Positions 33,673 to 43,518 of a stretch of DNA of 43,935 nucleotides are shown here, one piece after another. Source of the DNA: Gammaproteobacteria bacterium. Lineage in GTDB: Bacteria > Pseudomonadota > Gammaproteobacteria > Steroidobacterales > XN24. Numbering within the stretch: the stretch's first letter is position 1; every line of letters begins with the position of its first letter. Position numbers and translations under genes: made by a program. The notes below the pieces were generated by a model. It saw nothing but the letters and a program-made list of their open reading frames with translations, did not search any database and was not told the DNA's origin. The DNA lies in contig JARFQW010000118.1 of the NCBI GenBank assembly GCA_029287575.1, positions 1-43,935 on the forward strand. The letters run 5' to 3'.

Positions 33673-33987
33673 ATGGCAAACGAATACTACGGAATTGCGC
33701 TGGGCATGATCGAGACGCGCGGACTGGTTCCGGCGATCGAGGCGGCAGACGCAATGACCAAGGCGGCGGAAGTGCGGCTTGTCGGACGCGAGTTCGTCGG
33801 CGGCGGCTACGTGACAGTCCTGGTTCGAGGCGAGACCGGTGCGGTGAATGCGGCGGTGCGCGCCGGCGCCGATGCCTGCGAGCGTGTCGGCGACGGACTG
33901 GTCGCGGCGCACATCATCGCGCGCCCGCACCGCGAGGTCGAGCCGGTTTTGCCGGCCGGTGAAACCACAACCAAGAACGCCGCATAG
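33673..33987 (+). CDS. csoS1: Carboxysome shell hexamer protein CsoS1 (first copy)
   Basis: This 104-residue BMC-H protein tiles the shell facets as hexamers with a central pore. It has the [21 protein letters not shown] start, [29 protein letters not shown], and the AHIIARPH end typical of CsoS1A/B/C. The pore loop reads F-V-G-G-G. The ribosome site is GGAGA. The first 86 residues differ from the next gene at only four positions; the last 18 are unrelated. Confidence 0.96.
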   Translation: MANEYYGIALGMIETRGLVPAIEAADAMTKAAEVRLVGREFVGGGYVTVLVRGETGAVNAAVRAGADACERVGDGLVAAHIIARPHREVEPVLPAGETTTKNAA

Positions 33988-34032
33988 TCCGGTCAGCGAC
34001 CGGGCGGCGATTCGAGTCGAGAGGCAATCGAG

Positions 34033-34347
34033 ATGGCTACAGAAGACTACGGCATTGCACTGGGGATGATCGAGACCCGTGGAATGGTTCCCGCAATCGA
34101 AGCGGCGGACGCGATGACCAAGGCGGCAGAGGTGCGTCTGATCGGACGTGAGTTCGTCGGCGGCGGCTACGTCACGGTCCTCGTCCGTGGCGAAACCGGC
34201 GCGGTGAATGCGGCCGTGCGCGCGGGCGCCGATGCCTGCGAACGTGTCGGCGACGGGCTGGTGGCGGCGCACATCATCGCGCGGCCTCACTCCGAGGTCG
34301 ACCCGATCCTGGCCGGGCCCCCAACCGCCGGCCGAAGAGCCGCCTGA
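34033..34347 (+). CDS. csoS1: Carboxysome shell hexamer protein CsoS1 (second copy)
   Basis: This is a second BMC-H protein of 104 residues. It differs from the upstream copy at positions 3, 5, 18 and 37 within the 86-residue core and has its own C-terminal tail (DPILAGPPTAGRRAA). The tandem pair arose by duplication and looks constrained or homogenised in the core. Both should form mixed shell facets. Forty-five bases separate the copies. Confidence 0.96.
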   Translation: MATEDYGIALGMIETRGMVPAIEAADAMTKAAEVRLIGREFVGGGYVTVLVRGETGAVNAAVRAGADACERVGDGLVAAHIIARPHSEVDPILAGPPTAGRRAA

Positions 34348-34382
34348 GGAGCGGAGGCGCCGAATGCGGAAGCGCGCATGGG

Positions 34383-34399
34383 TGGCTCATCATGAGCCA
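34383..34399. repeat. 17-bp perfect palindrome between csoS1 and acRAF
   Basis: TGGCTCAT-C-ATGAGCCA has eight-base arms around one base. It lies in the 135-base gap that splits the shell genes from acRAF/mcdAB. The single-base centre disfavours an RNA hairpin, so a protein-binding site is the more likely reading. It could set separate expression of the downstream genes. Confidence 0.4.
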
Positions 34400-34482
34400 T
34401 CCGGGCCGCGCAGGTCTGGCGCCGCTGGAAGCATCGATACGGAAGCCGCGTCTGGGCGTGGCGGGAACTGCAGGAGCGAACG

Positions 34483-34737
34483 ATGAGCGACAACTGGACC
34501 CTGAGGGAAAGACCCGAGCGACTGGAGGCCCGCGTCGAGTTCCCGGACTACGAGGCCACCCGGGCTTTTCTGGAGGAAGCGGCGGAAATCTCGAGCCGGG
34601 AGGATATCTATCCCGATATCAGCTTTGGCCGGACGTACGTGAACCTGACTCTGCATACGCCAGAGGGTATGAGCATCGACCACGCGGAAGAGCGCTTCGC
34701 CCGGCATATCGACAAGCTCCTTGCCCGAACGGTCTGA
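34483..34737 (+). CDS. acRAF: pterin dehydratase-like RuBisCO assembly factor of alpha-carboxysomes
   Basis: This 84-residue protein has the fold of pterin-4a-carbinolamine dehydratase (RPERLEARVEFPDYEATRAFLEEAAE, then ISFGRTYVNLTLHTPE and IDHAEERFARHIDKLL). Its position behind the shell genes of alpha-carboxysome operons marks it as acRAF, a chaperone that helps form IA RuBisCO assembly and has no dehydratase activity. The catalytic histidine pair of true dehydratases is not evident. The ribosome site is AGGAG. It lies six bases before mcdA. Confidence 0.88.
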   Translation: MSDNWTLRERPERLEARVEFPDYEATRAFLEEAAEISSREDIYPDISFGRTYVNLTLHTPEGMSIDHAEERFARHIDKLLARTV

Positions 34738-34743
34738 ACCGAC

Positions 34744-35376
34744 GTGCCGGTCGTCACGCTGGTCAGCAACAAGGGCGGCACGGGCAAAACGACCCTTGCG
34801 ACAAATCTCGCCGCGGCGCTCGGCCGGCGCGGGAACACTGTGCTGGTGGACGCCGATCCCCAGCGATCGGCGCTGCACTGGTCGAACGTGGCCCGGGCCA
34901 ATGGCGAGGACTTCGTGGAGGTCCTGGCGGCCGGAGCGGACATCGCACGGCATGGCCGCAGACTGCGGGCGTCGCATGACTTCGTGCTTATCGACTGCCC
35001 GCCGGCCATCGACGCTCCGCAGAGCCGTGCGGCCCTCGCCGCATGCGATCTCGCGCTCGTTCCGGTACTGCCCTCGCCCGTCGACCTGTGGGCAACCAGT
35101 CACATCGCCGCGGCGGTCCGCCGGACCGCTCGGGGCACGGCAAGCGTGAAGATCCGCCTCATCGTCAACCAGCTCGAGCCCCGGACAACACTGTCGCGGG
35201 TCGTGGGCGGAGCTCTCGCCGAGCTGGAAGTTCCCGCGCTGGAAACCCGGATCAGGCGCCGCTCCGTTTACCGCAACTGCATGCTTGAGGGCCGAACGGT
35301 CTACGGAATGGGCGCCCGCGGCCGATCCGCGGTCGCCGAAATTGAGCAACTGCTGACGGAGATTTTTTCACTATGA
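34744..35376 (+). CDS. mcdA: McdA: ParA-type ATPase that positions carboxysomes
   Basis: This 210-residue protein starts at a GTG. The deviant Walker A motif NKGGTGKTT carries both the signature lysine (Lys10) and the P-loop lysine (Lys15). DADPQRSALHW is the Walker A' region and FVLIDCPPA the Walker B-like strand. In alpha-carboxysome operons this ATPase binds the nucleoid and, with McdB, spaces carboxysomes along the cell. The stop overlaps mcdB by four bases. Confidence 0.92.
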   Translation: MPVVTLVSNKGGTGKTTLATNLAAALGRRGNTVLVDADPQRSALHWSNVARANGEDFVEVLAAGADIARHGRRLRASHDFVLIDCPPAIDAPQSRAALAACDLALVPVLPSPVDLWATSHIAAAVRRTARGTASVKIRLIVNQLEPRTTLSRVVGGALAELEVPALETRIRRRSVYRNCMLEGRTVYGMGARGRSAVAEIEQLLTEIFSL

Positions 35377-35639
35377 GCAACACGAAAAAGGCCGCCGAGA
35401 AACTCGTCAGCTCGATCCGGTCCGGCAAGTCCCAGGGCGGCGCGGGAGGCAAGAAGACGGCGAAAAAGAAAGCACCGGCATCGGGCAAGGTATCCGCGCG
35501 AAAGCCCTCCACCCGAAGGAACCCGACTCCCGCCCCGACGCCCCGGGAAAAACACTCCTCCACCCGGACCGGACGGCTGCGCCGGGAAGATCCCGGCCGT
35601 TCCGGATACGCCCTCGGCGGCCTGCGATGGCCCGATTGA
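35373..35639 (+). CDS. mcdB: McdB: alpha-carboxysome positioning adaptor
   Basis: This 88-residue, highly basic, disordered protein is rich in Lys, Ala, Ser and Pro (GGKKTAKKKAPASGK). It overlaps mcdA by ATGA. The C-terminal GGLRWPD contains the invariant tryptophan motif of alpha-type McdB proteins, which bind the carboxysome shell through this end while the N-terminal part stimulates McdA. The short tryptophan motif together with the position makes the call. Confidence 0.88.
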   Translation: MSNTKKAAEKLVSSIRSGKSQGGAGGKKTAKKKAPASGKVSARKPSTRRNPTPAPTPREKHSSTRTGRLRREDPGRSGYALGGLRWPD

Positions 35640-35757
35640 CCCGGTACGCGGTACGGACAATGGGCGCCAAGTGAGCAGGAAAGATGAAGCCGGCCGGCCC
35701 CCGCAGGGCGACGCCGAAGGACCGGCCGCCGCCGCGTGGTCGCCTACGCGGCGAGCG

Positions 35758-36705
35758 ATGCGCCTCGCCCGCCACGCCAGCCTGCGCCAGCTACAGGTTT
35801 TCGAGGCCATAGCTCGCCTGGGGAGCTTCACGCGCGCGGCCGAGGAACTGTACCTGGCCCAGCCCACGGTCTCGACCCAGATCAAGCGACTGACCGAAGC
35901 GGTGGAGACACCCTTGTTCGAACACGTGGGCCGCGGTGTTCATCTCACAGAGGCCGGCGAGGCCCTGCTGGACGCCGCCCGGGAGATTTTCGACGCGCTG
36001 GACCGGGTCGAGATGAAGGTGTCGGATCTCAAGGGCCTCAAGCAGGGATATCTGCGCCTTGGCGTGATCACGATCGCCAAATACTTCGCGCCGGGCGCCC
36101 TCGGCGGTTTCTGCAAGAAATACCCCGGCGTCGAGGTCAGCCTCGAGGTAACGAACCGCGAACACCTGCTCGAGCGACTCGCGCGCAACGAGGACGACCT
36201 CTACATCCTCGGCCAGATGCCGAGATCGGACCTGGATCTGGAAGTGATTCCGTTCGCGCCAAACCCGCTGCATGTCATGGCCCACCGGAAGCATCCGCTG
36301 GCGTCCGCGGGGAAGATTACCCTGGAACGTCTTCGCGACGAATACTTCATCATGAGGGAATCCGGCTCCGGCACACGAGCGACCGTCGAGCGAATGTTCG
36401 CTGAGAAAGGGCTCAAGCCGAAGGTACGGATGGAGCTCGGCAGCAACGAGGCGATCAAGCACGCCATCATGGCTCAGCTCGGCATCTCCGTCTTGTCACT
36501 GCACACGGTGACGCTGGAAGCGGGCTCGGGGCCCCTGGCCATTCTCGACGTTGAAGGATTTCCGATTCAGCGCACCTGGAACGTCGTGTATCCGAAAGGC
36601 AAGGAGCTGTCCGTCGTGGCCAAGGCATTCCTGGAATTCCTCAAGGGAGAAGAAGGAAAGCTGGCCGCAAAAATGGACAAGACGGTGAAACGCCTCTGCC
36701 GGTAA
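35758..36705 (+). CDS. cbbR: LysR-type regulator of the Calvin-cycle genes
   Basis: This protein is 315 residues from the ATG at 35758, which leaves seven residues before LRQLQVFEAIARLGSFTRAAEELYLAQPTVSTQIKRL, the helix-turn-helix, as in other CbbR proteins. A GTG at 35671 would add 29 residues that look disordered, and neither start has a good ribosome site. The effector domain (about 90-300) follows with GYLRLGVITIAKYFAPGAL and the FIMRESGSGTR loop. It sits between the carboxysome operon and the opposing cbb operon. It is not divergent from either, unlike the classical arrangement. It probably activates both in response to NADPH or sugar phosphates. Confidence 0.88.
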   Translation: MRLARHASLRQLQVFEAIARLGSFTRAAEELYLAQPTVSTQIKRLTEAVETPLFEHVGRGVHLTEAGEALLDAAREIFDALDRVEMKVSDLKGLKQGYLRLGVITIAKYFAPGALGGFCKKYPGVEVSLEVTNREHLLERLARNEDDLYILGQMPRSDLDLEVIPFAPNPLHVMAHRKHPLASAGKITLERLRDEYFIMRESGSGTRATVERMFAEKGLKPKVRMELGSNEAIKHAIMAQLGISVLSLHTVTLEAGSGPLAILDVEGFPIQRTWNVVYPKGKELSVVAKAFLEFLKGEEGKLAAKMDKTVKRLCR

Positions 36706-36829
36706 ACCGCGCGGAATGTCGTGCGTACCGCCTTTGCTTCGGCACTGGGGCGCGGCGATGTCCCCCGGACACGAAGGACAGGGAATGGCCGACGGCCCTC
36801 CTCCCGCCTCCGTGCCCGGGGCATTTTCG

Positions 36830-37882
36830 TCAGGCAGCGGCGGCGACCGAGTAGCGCTTGGCCATCTGCTCCAGCGGCACCGGCTTGATCTTCAGTGCCT
36901 GACCGGCGCATCCAAAGGCTTCGAAGCGCTGCAGGCAAATGTCGCTGGCCGCCTTCTTGGCCGCCGTCAGGAACTTGCGCGGATCGAATTCGGAGGGCTT
37001 CTCGGCGAGAAGCCGACGCACCGCGCCGGTCATCGCAAGACGGATGTCGGTGTCGATATTGACCTTCCTCACCCCGCTCTCGATGCCCCGGCGGATCTCC
37101 TCCACCGGAACTCCATAGGTTTCCTTGATGTCGCCGCCAAACTCCCGGATGACTTCCAGCCACTCCTGTGGAACGCTCGAAGAGCCATGCATGACCAGGT
37201 GCGTGTCGGGAATCGCCGCGTGGATCTGCGCGATGCGTTCGATGTCCAGGATGTCCCCTGTGGGCTGGCGAGTGAACTTGTAGGCCCCGTGGCTCGTGCC
37301 GATCGCGATGGCGAGCGCATCGACGTCGGTCCTGGCCACGAAGTCCCTCGCTTCCTCCGGATCGGTGAGCATCTGGTCATGGGTCAGCGTGCCCTCCGCG
37401 CCCACGCCGTCCTCTTCACCCGCCTGGCCGGTCTCCAGCGATCCCAGGCATCCCAGTTCGCCTTCCACTGAAACGCCCACGGCATGGGCCAGCTCGCAGA
37501 CCTTGCGAGTGACCTCCACGTTGTAGTCGTAGGGCGCCGGGGTCTTGGCATCCTCGAGCAGCGAGCCGTCCATCATGACGCTCGTGAACCCGGAACGTAT
37601 CGATGCCTGGCAAACGCCTGGCGACGCGCCGTGGTCCTGGTGAAGCACGATGGGAATATCCGGGTGGGTCTCGACCGCGCCCAGCACGAGATGCCGGAGG
37701 TAAGGTTCGCCCGCGTACTTGCGTGCACCGGCGGAGGCCTGCAGGATCACCGGCGCCTGGCTGGCCTCGGCGGCCTCCATGATCGCCTGGACCTGTTCCA
37801 GATTGTTGACGTTGAACGCGGGCACGCCGTAGCCGTGCTCGGCAGCGTGGTCCAGAAGCTGGCGCAGTGAAACGAGTGCCAT
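36830..37882 (-). CDS. fba: Fructose-1,6-bisphosphate aldolase, class II
   Basis: This 350-residue zinc aldolase joins triose phosphates to FBP and, in the Calvin cycle, also makes sedoheptulose-1,7-bisphosphate. The start at 37882 has AAGGAG upstream. Motifs are VLHQDHGAS (catalytic Asp and zinc His), [22 protein letters not shown], and [12 protein letters not shown], with NIDTDIRLA near the end. This is the long class IIB/CbbA form of autotrophic proteobacteria. It is the last gene of the minus-strand operon, 34 bases after cbbY. Confidence 0.95.
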   Translation of the reverse strand: MALVSLRQLLDHAAEHGYGVPAFNVNNLEQVQAIMEAAEASQAPVILQASAGARKYAGEPYLRHLVLGAVETHPDIPIVLHQDHGASPGVCQASIRSGFTSVMMDGSLLEDAKTPAPYDYNVEVTRKVCELAHAVGVSVEGELGCLGSLETGQAGEEDGVGAEGTLTHDQMLTDPEEARDFVARTDVDALAIAIGTSHGAYKFTRQPTGDILDIERIAQIHAAIPDTHLVMHGSSSVPQEWLEVIREFGGDIKETYGVPVEEIRRGIESGVRKVNIDTDIRLAMTGAVRRLLAEKPSEFDPRKFLTAAKKAASDICLQRFEAFGCAGQALKIKPVPLEQMAKRYSVAAAA

Positions 37883-37916
37883 GATGTCTTCTCCTTCGGT
37901 CTGCTCCGGCCGTGGG

Positions 37917-38693
37917 TCAGCCGGGTGATGAAACGTTGCGGGACTGCTCGAGCCAGAGGGCGATGTCGTCGAGGGTGACGCGGCCGTCCTCGTCGGCTGC
38001 CCCGGGAACCCATCCGGCGCGGCTATGCAGGCCGGGCCCGACGGCGATCGCGCCATCGATGACGGCATCGGAAAAATAGCTGCTGCGCGCGACCATGACC
38101 GGAACGCCGGCGCCGCGCGCGGCCGCCACGCCGTCCGGGGAGTCTTCGATGGCCAAGGCTGCTCCGGGTGATATCGCCATGTCGCTGACCGCCTTCTCAT
38201 AGACTTCCGGGTCGGGCTTCTTGCGGGTGACATTCTCGCCGTTGACGATGGCCGCGAAGCGCTCTTTCCAGGCCGGGCCGAGGTTCACGGCCATCAGCGC
38301 ATCGAGATTGCTCCGGCTCGTGGTCGTGGTGATGCCCATGGGCACACCGCGGCTCTCGCATTCGCCCAACAAATCCTCGACGCCGGGTCTGAACGAAATC
38401 CCGCGATCACGTACAAGCTTAGCGTAGTAAGCGTTCTTCAGCCGGTGCACCCTGGCGGCCAGCGCCTCGCGCTCGGCGGGATCATCCGGGGCACCGGGCT
38501 GCGTTTCCAGGTCGGCGATCAACCGTTCGCGCCCACCGGCGACGTGCAGTAGCGCGCCGTACCGGTCGATACTCCAGCGCCAGGGCAGATCCAGCTCCTC
38601 GAAAGCAAGGTTGAAGGCGACCCGGTGACCGTCCCGTTCCGTCTCGGCAAGGGTTCCGTCCACGTCCCAGAGAATCGCGGCCGGCGCCTTCAC
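37917..38693 (-). CDS. cbbY: CbbY-type HAD phosphatase (xylulose-1,5-bisphosphate phosphatase)
   Basis: This 258-residue HAD-superfamily protein has nucleophile motif [20 protein letters not shown], motif [12 protein letters not shown], lysine in [11 protein letters not shown] and [11 protein letters not shown]. The ETERDGHR cap entry and the length identify CbbY, which removes xylulose-1,5-bisphosphate, a misfire product that inhibits RuBisCO. It overlaps the next HAD gene by four bases. Phosphoglycolate phosphatase is excluded because that role fits the neighbouring gene better. Confidence 0.88.
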   Translation of the reverse strand: MKAPAAILWDVDGTLAETERDGHRVAFNLAFEELDLPWRWSIDRYGALLHVAGGRERLIADLETQPGAPDDPAEREALAARVHRLKNAYYAKLVRDRGISFRPGVEDLLGECESRGVPMGITTTTSRSNLDALMAVNLGPAWKERFAAIVNGENVTRKKPDPEVYEKAVSDMAISPGAALAIEDSPDGVAAARGAGVPVMVARSSYFSDAVIDGAIAVGPGLHSRAGWVPGAADEDGRVTLDDIALWLEQSRNVSSPG

Positions 38694-39430
38694 CCGGCCT
38701 CCGTACTCGCCAGAGGATTCGCGGGCCCGGGGCCGGCCGCCGATCCGGAACTTCCGAGGACCAGCGCCTGCAGCTCCGGGAAGTCGGCGATCACCCGGTC
38801 CGCGCCTGCCTGGGCGACCGGCTCACCCATGTTGTAGCCGTGCGGCAGGAGCCAGGCGGTGATGCCGGCATTTCTGGCGGTGGCCGCGTCGATAGACGAG
38901 TCGCCGACAAACAAGGCCCGCTCCGGGGGAACCGAAAACTCATCGAGGCATGCAAGCACACCGGCCGGGTCCGGTTTCTTCGTGCTCAGGCTGTCGCCGC
39001 TGATCGTCCTGTCCACGGCGGTATCCAGGGCATGGATGGCCAGCACCCGATCCGTATAACGGGCCTCCTTGTTGGTGACGATTACCTGCTTGATCCCCCC
39101 GGCCCGGAATGCAGCAAGCGTCATCCGCGCGCCGGCGTAAAGACGGCTGCGCGTGCCGCAGCGCACATCGTAGAACCCGTCATAGAGACGCATAGCTTCC
39201 CTCATCTGGTCGCTGTCCCTCAGCTGTTCCGGATCCACGCCGCTGCCCCTGGCGACGGCCTGGAGCAGAAGGGCCGCCGTGCCGTGGCCGATCCACCGGG
39301 CGACTTGCTCCTCGTCCGCCCTGGGCCAACCGTAGTGGCGCAGGACGTCATTGACCGCGTCGGCGATTTCGGGAGCGGTTTCCACCAGTGTTCCGTCGAG
39401 ATCGTAGACCACGAGGTCGAAGGCCCTCAC
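38690..39430 (-). CDS. cbbZ: Phosphoglycolate phosphatase (CbbZ/Gph)
   Basis: This 246-residue HAD phosphatase has [19 protein letters not shown] (motif I and cap start), IVTNKEARY (motif II), SLSTKKPDP (motif III) and [16 protein letters not shown] (motif IV). The N-terminal sequence is typical of Gph. It recycles 2-phosphoglycolate formed when RuBisCO uses oxygen. It overlaps tkt on one side and cbbY on the other, four bases each. Confidence 0.9.
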   Translation of the reverse strand: MRAFDLVVYDLDGTLVETAPEIADAVNDVLRHYGWPRADEEQVARWIGHGTAALLLQAVARGSGVDPEQLRDSDQMREAMRLYDGFYDVRCGTRSRLYAGARMTLAAFRAGGIKQVIVTNKEARYTDRVLAIHALDTAVDRTISGDSLSTKKPDPAGVLACLDEFSVPPERALFVGDSSIDAATARNAGITAWLLPHGYNMGEPVAQAGADRVIADFPELQALVLGSSGSAAGPGPANPLASTEAG

Positions 39431-41460
39431 CCGGCGGTGGCCCCCGTGGTTTCGGATTCGACCACTTCGCGGACTTCATCGGCCACGCGCTCGGAGGTCA
39501 GTCCGAAATGTTCGAACAGGTGCTTGCCCGGGGCGGACTCCCCGAAGGTCGCCATGCCGACGATCCGGCCGCGCCGGCCCACGTACTTGTGCCAGAAATC
39601 CGGATGCGCAGCCTCTACCGCAACGGCGGGGATCTCCGGGGGCAGGACCCGCTCCCGCCATTCGCGATCCTGCCGGTCGAAGACCGATGTGCTGGGCATG
39701 GACACGACCCGCACGGCGAATCCCTCGGTGGCCAGCCGCTGCTGCGCCTCCAGTGCGAGATGGGTTTCCGAGCCGGTGCCGATGATGACGGCACGGGGAT
39801 CCGGAGCGTCACTGAGTATGTACCCGCCGCGCCGGATGTCCCGGACGCGAGATGCATCGGCCACGACCTGGGGCAGTCCCTGCCGGGAGAGGGCCAGCGC
39901 CGAAGGGCCGTCATGCCGTTCTGCCGCGCATGCCCAGGCCACTGCGGTTTCCAGGCCGTCGGCCGGCCGCCATACATCGAGATTGGGAATCAGCCGCAGG
40001 CTGGGGACATGCTCCACGCTCTGGTGGGTCGGACCGTCTTCGCCGACGCCGATGCTGTCATGGGTGAAGACGTGAATGACTCGAAGTCCCATGAGCGCTG
40101 CCATCCGGACCGCGTTCCGGCTGTAGTCGCTGAACACCAGGAACGTGCCGCCATACGGGAGGAAGCCGCCGTGCAGGGCCATGCCGTTCATGACCGCCGC
40201 CATGCCGAACTCGCGGACGCCATACGACAGATGATTGCCGGCCGAATCGCGGCCGGCCTGAATACACCCGGAAAAATTGGTCAGGTTCGAGCCGGTCAGG
40301 TCCGCGCTTCCGCCGAAGAATTCGGGCAGCAAGGGAGCCAGTTCGTCCAGGGCGTTCTTGCTGGCTTTGCGGGTGGCAACGGGATCGCCGTTGGCCGCAA
40401 TCTTCTCGAAGGCGGCGGTGATTCCCTGTTCCCAGCTATCGGGTATCGCGCCGGACATTCGCCGCTCGTACTCGGCTGCTTTCTTCGGGAAGGCTGACCG
40501 ATAGGCTTCGAATCGTTTCCGCCACGCCTGCTCGGCCTCCGAGCCCTTCTCCCGCGCATCCCAGGCCGCCGCCACGTCCTCCGGAATCTCGAATGGCCCC
40601 GCGGCCCATCCAAGTGATTCCCGCGTCGCGGCCACTTCCTCGGCACCGAGGGGCGCGCCGTGAACACCGTGGGTACCCGCCTTGTTCGGCGCTCCGTGGC
40701 CAATGCGGGTCTTGCAGCAGATGAGAACCGGCTTGCCGTCAGGCTGCCCCGCCTGCGCCTTTGCCTCGGCCAGTGCGTCATCGACCGCCTGGGCATCGTG
40801 GCCGTCAATGCCGGCGATGACGTGCCACCCGTAGGCTTCGAAGCGTTTTGGCGTGTCATCGAGGAACCAGCCGTCCACCTTGCCGTCGATGGAGATGCCG
40901 TTGTCATCGTAGACGGCGATCAGCTTGGACAGCCGAAGCGTGCCAGCGAGCGAGCAGGCCTCATGACTGATCCCCTCCATCAGGCAGCCGTCGCCAAGGA
41001 ACACATAGGTATGGTGATCGACGATCTCGTGCCCCTCGCGATTGAACTCCGCCGCGAGGAGCCGTTCCGCCAGCGCCATGCCCACGGCGTTGGCCAGGCC
41101 CTGGCCCAGCGGGCCGGTCGTCGTCTCGACGCCGGGCGTCACGCCGGACTCCGGATGCCCGGGCGTCTTGCTGTGCAACTGCCGAAACGCTTCGATTTCG
41201 CTCATCGGCAGGTCATAGCCGGTGAGATGCAGGAGGGCGTACAGGAGCATCGAGCCATGGCCGTTGGACAGGACGAACCGGTCCCGGTCGGGCCATGCCG
41301 GATTGCCCGGGTTGTGCTTCAGATGCCGGCTCCAGAGGGCAACGCCGATCTCCGCCATGCCCATGGGAGCTCCGGGGTGGCCGGATCGGGCCTTCTCGAC
41401 CGCGTCCACCGCGAGCATGCGGATCGCATCGGCCATGGGTTTGGTCATCGCGTGATTCAC
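39427..41460 (-). CDS. tkt: Transketolase
   Basis: This 677-residue thiamine-diphosphate enzyme moves two-carbon units between sugar phosphates in the regeneration phase. The start is a GTG at 41460 in a GTGA overlap with prk; an ATG four codons on is possible. Motifs are [29 protein letters not shown], the TPP-binding [13 protein letters not shown] to DDNGISIDG stretch, and the PYR-domain [19 protein letters not shown] with [16 protein letters not shown]. The conserved histidine set is complete. Confidence 0.96.
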   Translation of the reverse strand: MNHAMTKPMADAIRMLAVDAVEKARSGHPGAPMGMAEIGVALWSRHLKHNPGNPAWPDRDRFVLSNGHGSMLLYALLHLTGYDLPMSEIEAFRQLHSKTPGHPESGVTPGVETTTGPLGQGLANAVGMALAERLLAAEFNREGHEIVDHHTYVFLGDGCLMEGISHEACSLAGTLRLSKLIAVYDDNGISIDGKVDGWFLDDTPKRFEAYGWHVIAGIDGHDAQAVDDALAEAKAQAGQPDGKPVLICCKTRIGHGAPNKAGTHGVHGAPLGAEEVAATRESLGWAAGPFEIPEDVAAAWDAREKGSEAEQAWRKRFEAYRSAFPKKAAEYERRMSGAIPDSWEQGITAAFEKIAANGDPVATRKASKNALDELAPLLPEFFGGSADLTGSNLTNFSGCIQAGRDSAGNHLSYGVREFGMAAVMNGMALHGGFLPYGGTFLVFSDYSRNAVRMAALMGLRVIHVFTHDSIGVGEDGPTHQSVEHVPSLRLIPNLDVWRPADGLETAVAWACAAERHDGPSALALSRQGLPQVVADASRVRDIRRGGYILSDAPDPRAVIIGTGSETHLALEAQQRLATEGFAVRVVSMPSTSVFDRQDREWRERVLPPEIPAVAVEAAHPDFWHKYVGRRGRIVGMATFGESAPGKHLFEHFGLTSERVADEVREVVESETTGATAG

Positions 41461-42341
41461 AGGACCTCCATGGCGCGCATGCGCCGCTCCATCATGCGCC
41501 AGATAAATGGCGTAAAGATCAGGCGCATGGCGAGTTCCATCTTTCCGCCCGGAACCACGATGGTGTTGGCCCGCGACATCCACGAGTCATGGATCATGTT
41601 CAGGAGGTAGGGAAAGTCGATGCCCTTGGGATTGGCGAAACGGATGACACAAATGCTCTCGTCCGCTGTCGGAATATCCCTGGCGATGAACGGGTTGCTA
41701 GTGTCCACGCAGGGAACCCGCTGAAAATTCACGTGCGTCTGGGCAAACTGCGGGCAGATGTAGTTCACATAGTCCGGCATGCGCCTGAGGATCGTGTCAG
41801 TGACCGCCTCCGCCGTATATCCGCGCAGCGCCTTGTCCCGGTACAGCTTCTGAATCCACTCGAGGTTGACCACGGGCACCACGCCGATCAGCAGATCGGC
41901 ATGCCTGGCAATGTTGGCCTCTTTCGTGACCACGGCCCCGTGGAGGCCCTCGTAGAACAGCAGATCCGTGTCCGCCGGAACGTCTTCCCAGGGCGTGAAC
42001 GTGCCGGGCTCCTGATCGTACGGCGCCGCTTCGCCCTCGTCGTGCAGATACTTTCGGATCTTGCCGGACCCAGTCTCGCCGTAGGCCCGAAAGAGTTCCT
42101 CGAGCTCGGCAAACAGGTTGTTCTCCGGCCCGAAGTGGCTGAAGTGCCGATTTCCGCCCTCCTCGGCCTCGATCAGTTTCTGCTTCATCTGCATGCGATC
42201 GAAACGATGGAAGCTGTCGCCCTCGACGACCGCTGCGGTCACCCCCTCGCGACGAAAGATGTTCTCGAACGTTCGGGTGACCGAGGTCGTACCGGCACCC
42301 GAGGAGCCGGTGATGGAAATAATCGGATGACGTTGTGACAC
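41457..42341 (-). CDS. prk: Phosphoribulokinase, class I
   Basis: This 294-residue kinase makes ribulose-1,5-bisphosphate from ribulose 5-phosphate and ATP. It has the Walker A sequence [19 protein letters not shown] with the catalytic Asp, HFGPENN, the FYEGLHGAV Walker B, and [16 protein letters not shown]. The length matches the allosteric octameric proteobacterial class rather than the plant form. It is coupled to tkt by overlap and lies 11 bases after fbp. Confidence 0.96.
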   Translation of the reverse strand: MSQRHPIISITGSSGAGTTSVTRTFENIFRREGVTAAVVEGDSFHRFDRMQMKQKLIEAEEGGNRHFSHFGPENNLFAELEELFRAYGETGSGKIRKYLHDEGEAAPYDQEPGTFTPWEDVPADTDLLFYEGLHGAVVTKEANIARHADLLIGVVPVVNLEWIQKLYRDKALRGYTAEAVTDTILRRMPDYVNYICPQFAQTHVNFQRVPCVDTSNPFIARDIPTADESICVIRFANPKGIDFPYLLNMIHDSWMSRANTIVVPGGKMELAMRLIFTPFIWRMMERRMRAMEVL

Positions 42342-42352
42342 GAAGGTCTCCT

Positions 42353-43429
42353 TCAGGCCCGAAACAGGGTACGTTCGGCAAACAGCTGGGCCGGCATGTC
42401 GCCTTCGACCGGCTCACGGTGGTAGCGCTCAATTCGCTCGACCTCGTTCTTCGAGCCGAATACGAAACCGATACGCTGGTGGAGTTCCCCGGGCTCAACG
42501 CCGAGCACGGGCTGACGGCCCGTGCTGGCCCGCCCGCCGGCCTGTTCGATGATCAGGCCGATGGGATTGGCTTCGTACAGCAGCCGGAGACGGCCGGGCA
42601 TCTTGGGATGCTTGACGTCGCGGGGATACATGAACACGCCGCCGCGCATGAGAATTCGGTGCGCCTCGGCAACCAGACTGGCTATCCAGCGCATGTTGAA
42701 ATCCTTGCCCCGGGGACCGGTCTTGCCCAGCAGGCATTCGTCCACGTACCGTTTTACGGGCGGTTCCCAGAATCTGCTGTTGGAGGTATTGATGGCGAAT
42801 TCTTTCGTGTCCTCCGGAACCTGCATCTCCGGATGAGTGACCTTGAATTCGCCGACGTTGTCGTCGAGGGTGCAGCCCACGACGCCGTTGCCGACAGTGA
42901 GCACGAGCATCGTCGCCGGGCCGTAAATCGCGTAGCCGGCCGCGACCTGTGACGTCCCCGGCTGAAGAAAATCTTCCGCGGTCACGTCACGGCCCGATTC
43001 AATCACGTCGTCCGGCGCGCGCAGGATGGAGAAAATGGTACCGACCGAAACGTTGACGTCGATGTTGCTGGAGCCGTCCAGGGGATCCGTCACGAGAAGA
43101 TACTTGCCGCGCTGGTGACTCCCGGGAATCTGGTAGGGCTCCTCCATTTCCTCGGAGGCAATGCCGGCAAGCTGGCCTGACCACTCGGTCTGGCGAATCA
43201 GCATTTCATTGCTGACCAGGTCCAGGGGTTTCTGTTCCTCGCCATGGACGTTGGTAGAACCCGCCTCCTGGGCATCCGAAAGCGCCCCGGCTGCGACTTC
43301 CCGCGCCACCGCCTTACAGGCGATGGACAGGTCGAGTATCAGGGCATTGAAGTCACCGCTCGCGTCGGGAAAGCGGCGCCGTTGCTCGATGAGATATCGG
43401 GTCAGGGTCGGCAGTTTGCATAAAGGCAT
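42353..43429 (-). CDS. fbp: Fructose-1,6-bisphosphatase, class I
   Basis: This 358-residue enzyme removes the 1-phosphate of FBP (and, in some autotrophs, SBP). Metal-site motifs are ASEEMEEP, TDPLDGSSNIDVNVSVGTIFS and the late EANPIGLIIEQAGG, with the IYGPATMLVLT and MRGGVFMYPRD blocks of class I enzymes. It is the second gene of the minus-strand operon, 89 bases after rpe. No second bisphosphatase gene is present, so it may serve both reactions. Confidence 0.95.
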   Translation of the reverse strand: MPLCKLPTLTRYLIEQRRRFPDASGDFNALILDLSIACKAVAREVAAGALSDAQEAGSTNVHGEEQKPLDLVSNEMLIRQTEWSGQLAGIASEEMEEPYQIPGSHQRGKYLLVTDPLDGSSNIDVNVSVGTIFSILRAPDDVIESGRDVTAEDFLQPGTSQVAAGYAIYGPATMLVLTVGNGVVGCTLDDNVGEFKVTHPEMQVPEDTKEFAINTSNSRFWEPPVKRYVDECLLGKTGPRGKDFNMRWIASLVAEAHRILMRGGVFMYPRDVKHPKMPGRLRLLYEANPIGLIIEQAGGRASTGRQPVLGVEPGELHQRIGFVFGSKNEVERIERYHREPVEGDMPAQLFAERTLFRA

Positions 43430-43518
43430 CGAGGCTTACTCCGGATCGGTGACGACTGATAAAGACCAAATGCAGGGCGAGTCCCTCCTGGACGGGGCGG
43501 CGCCAGAGTACCGGGCTG

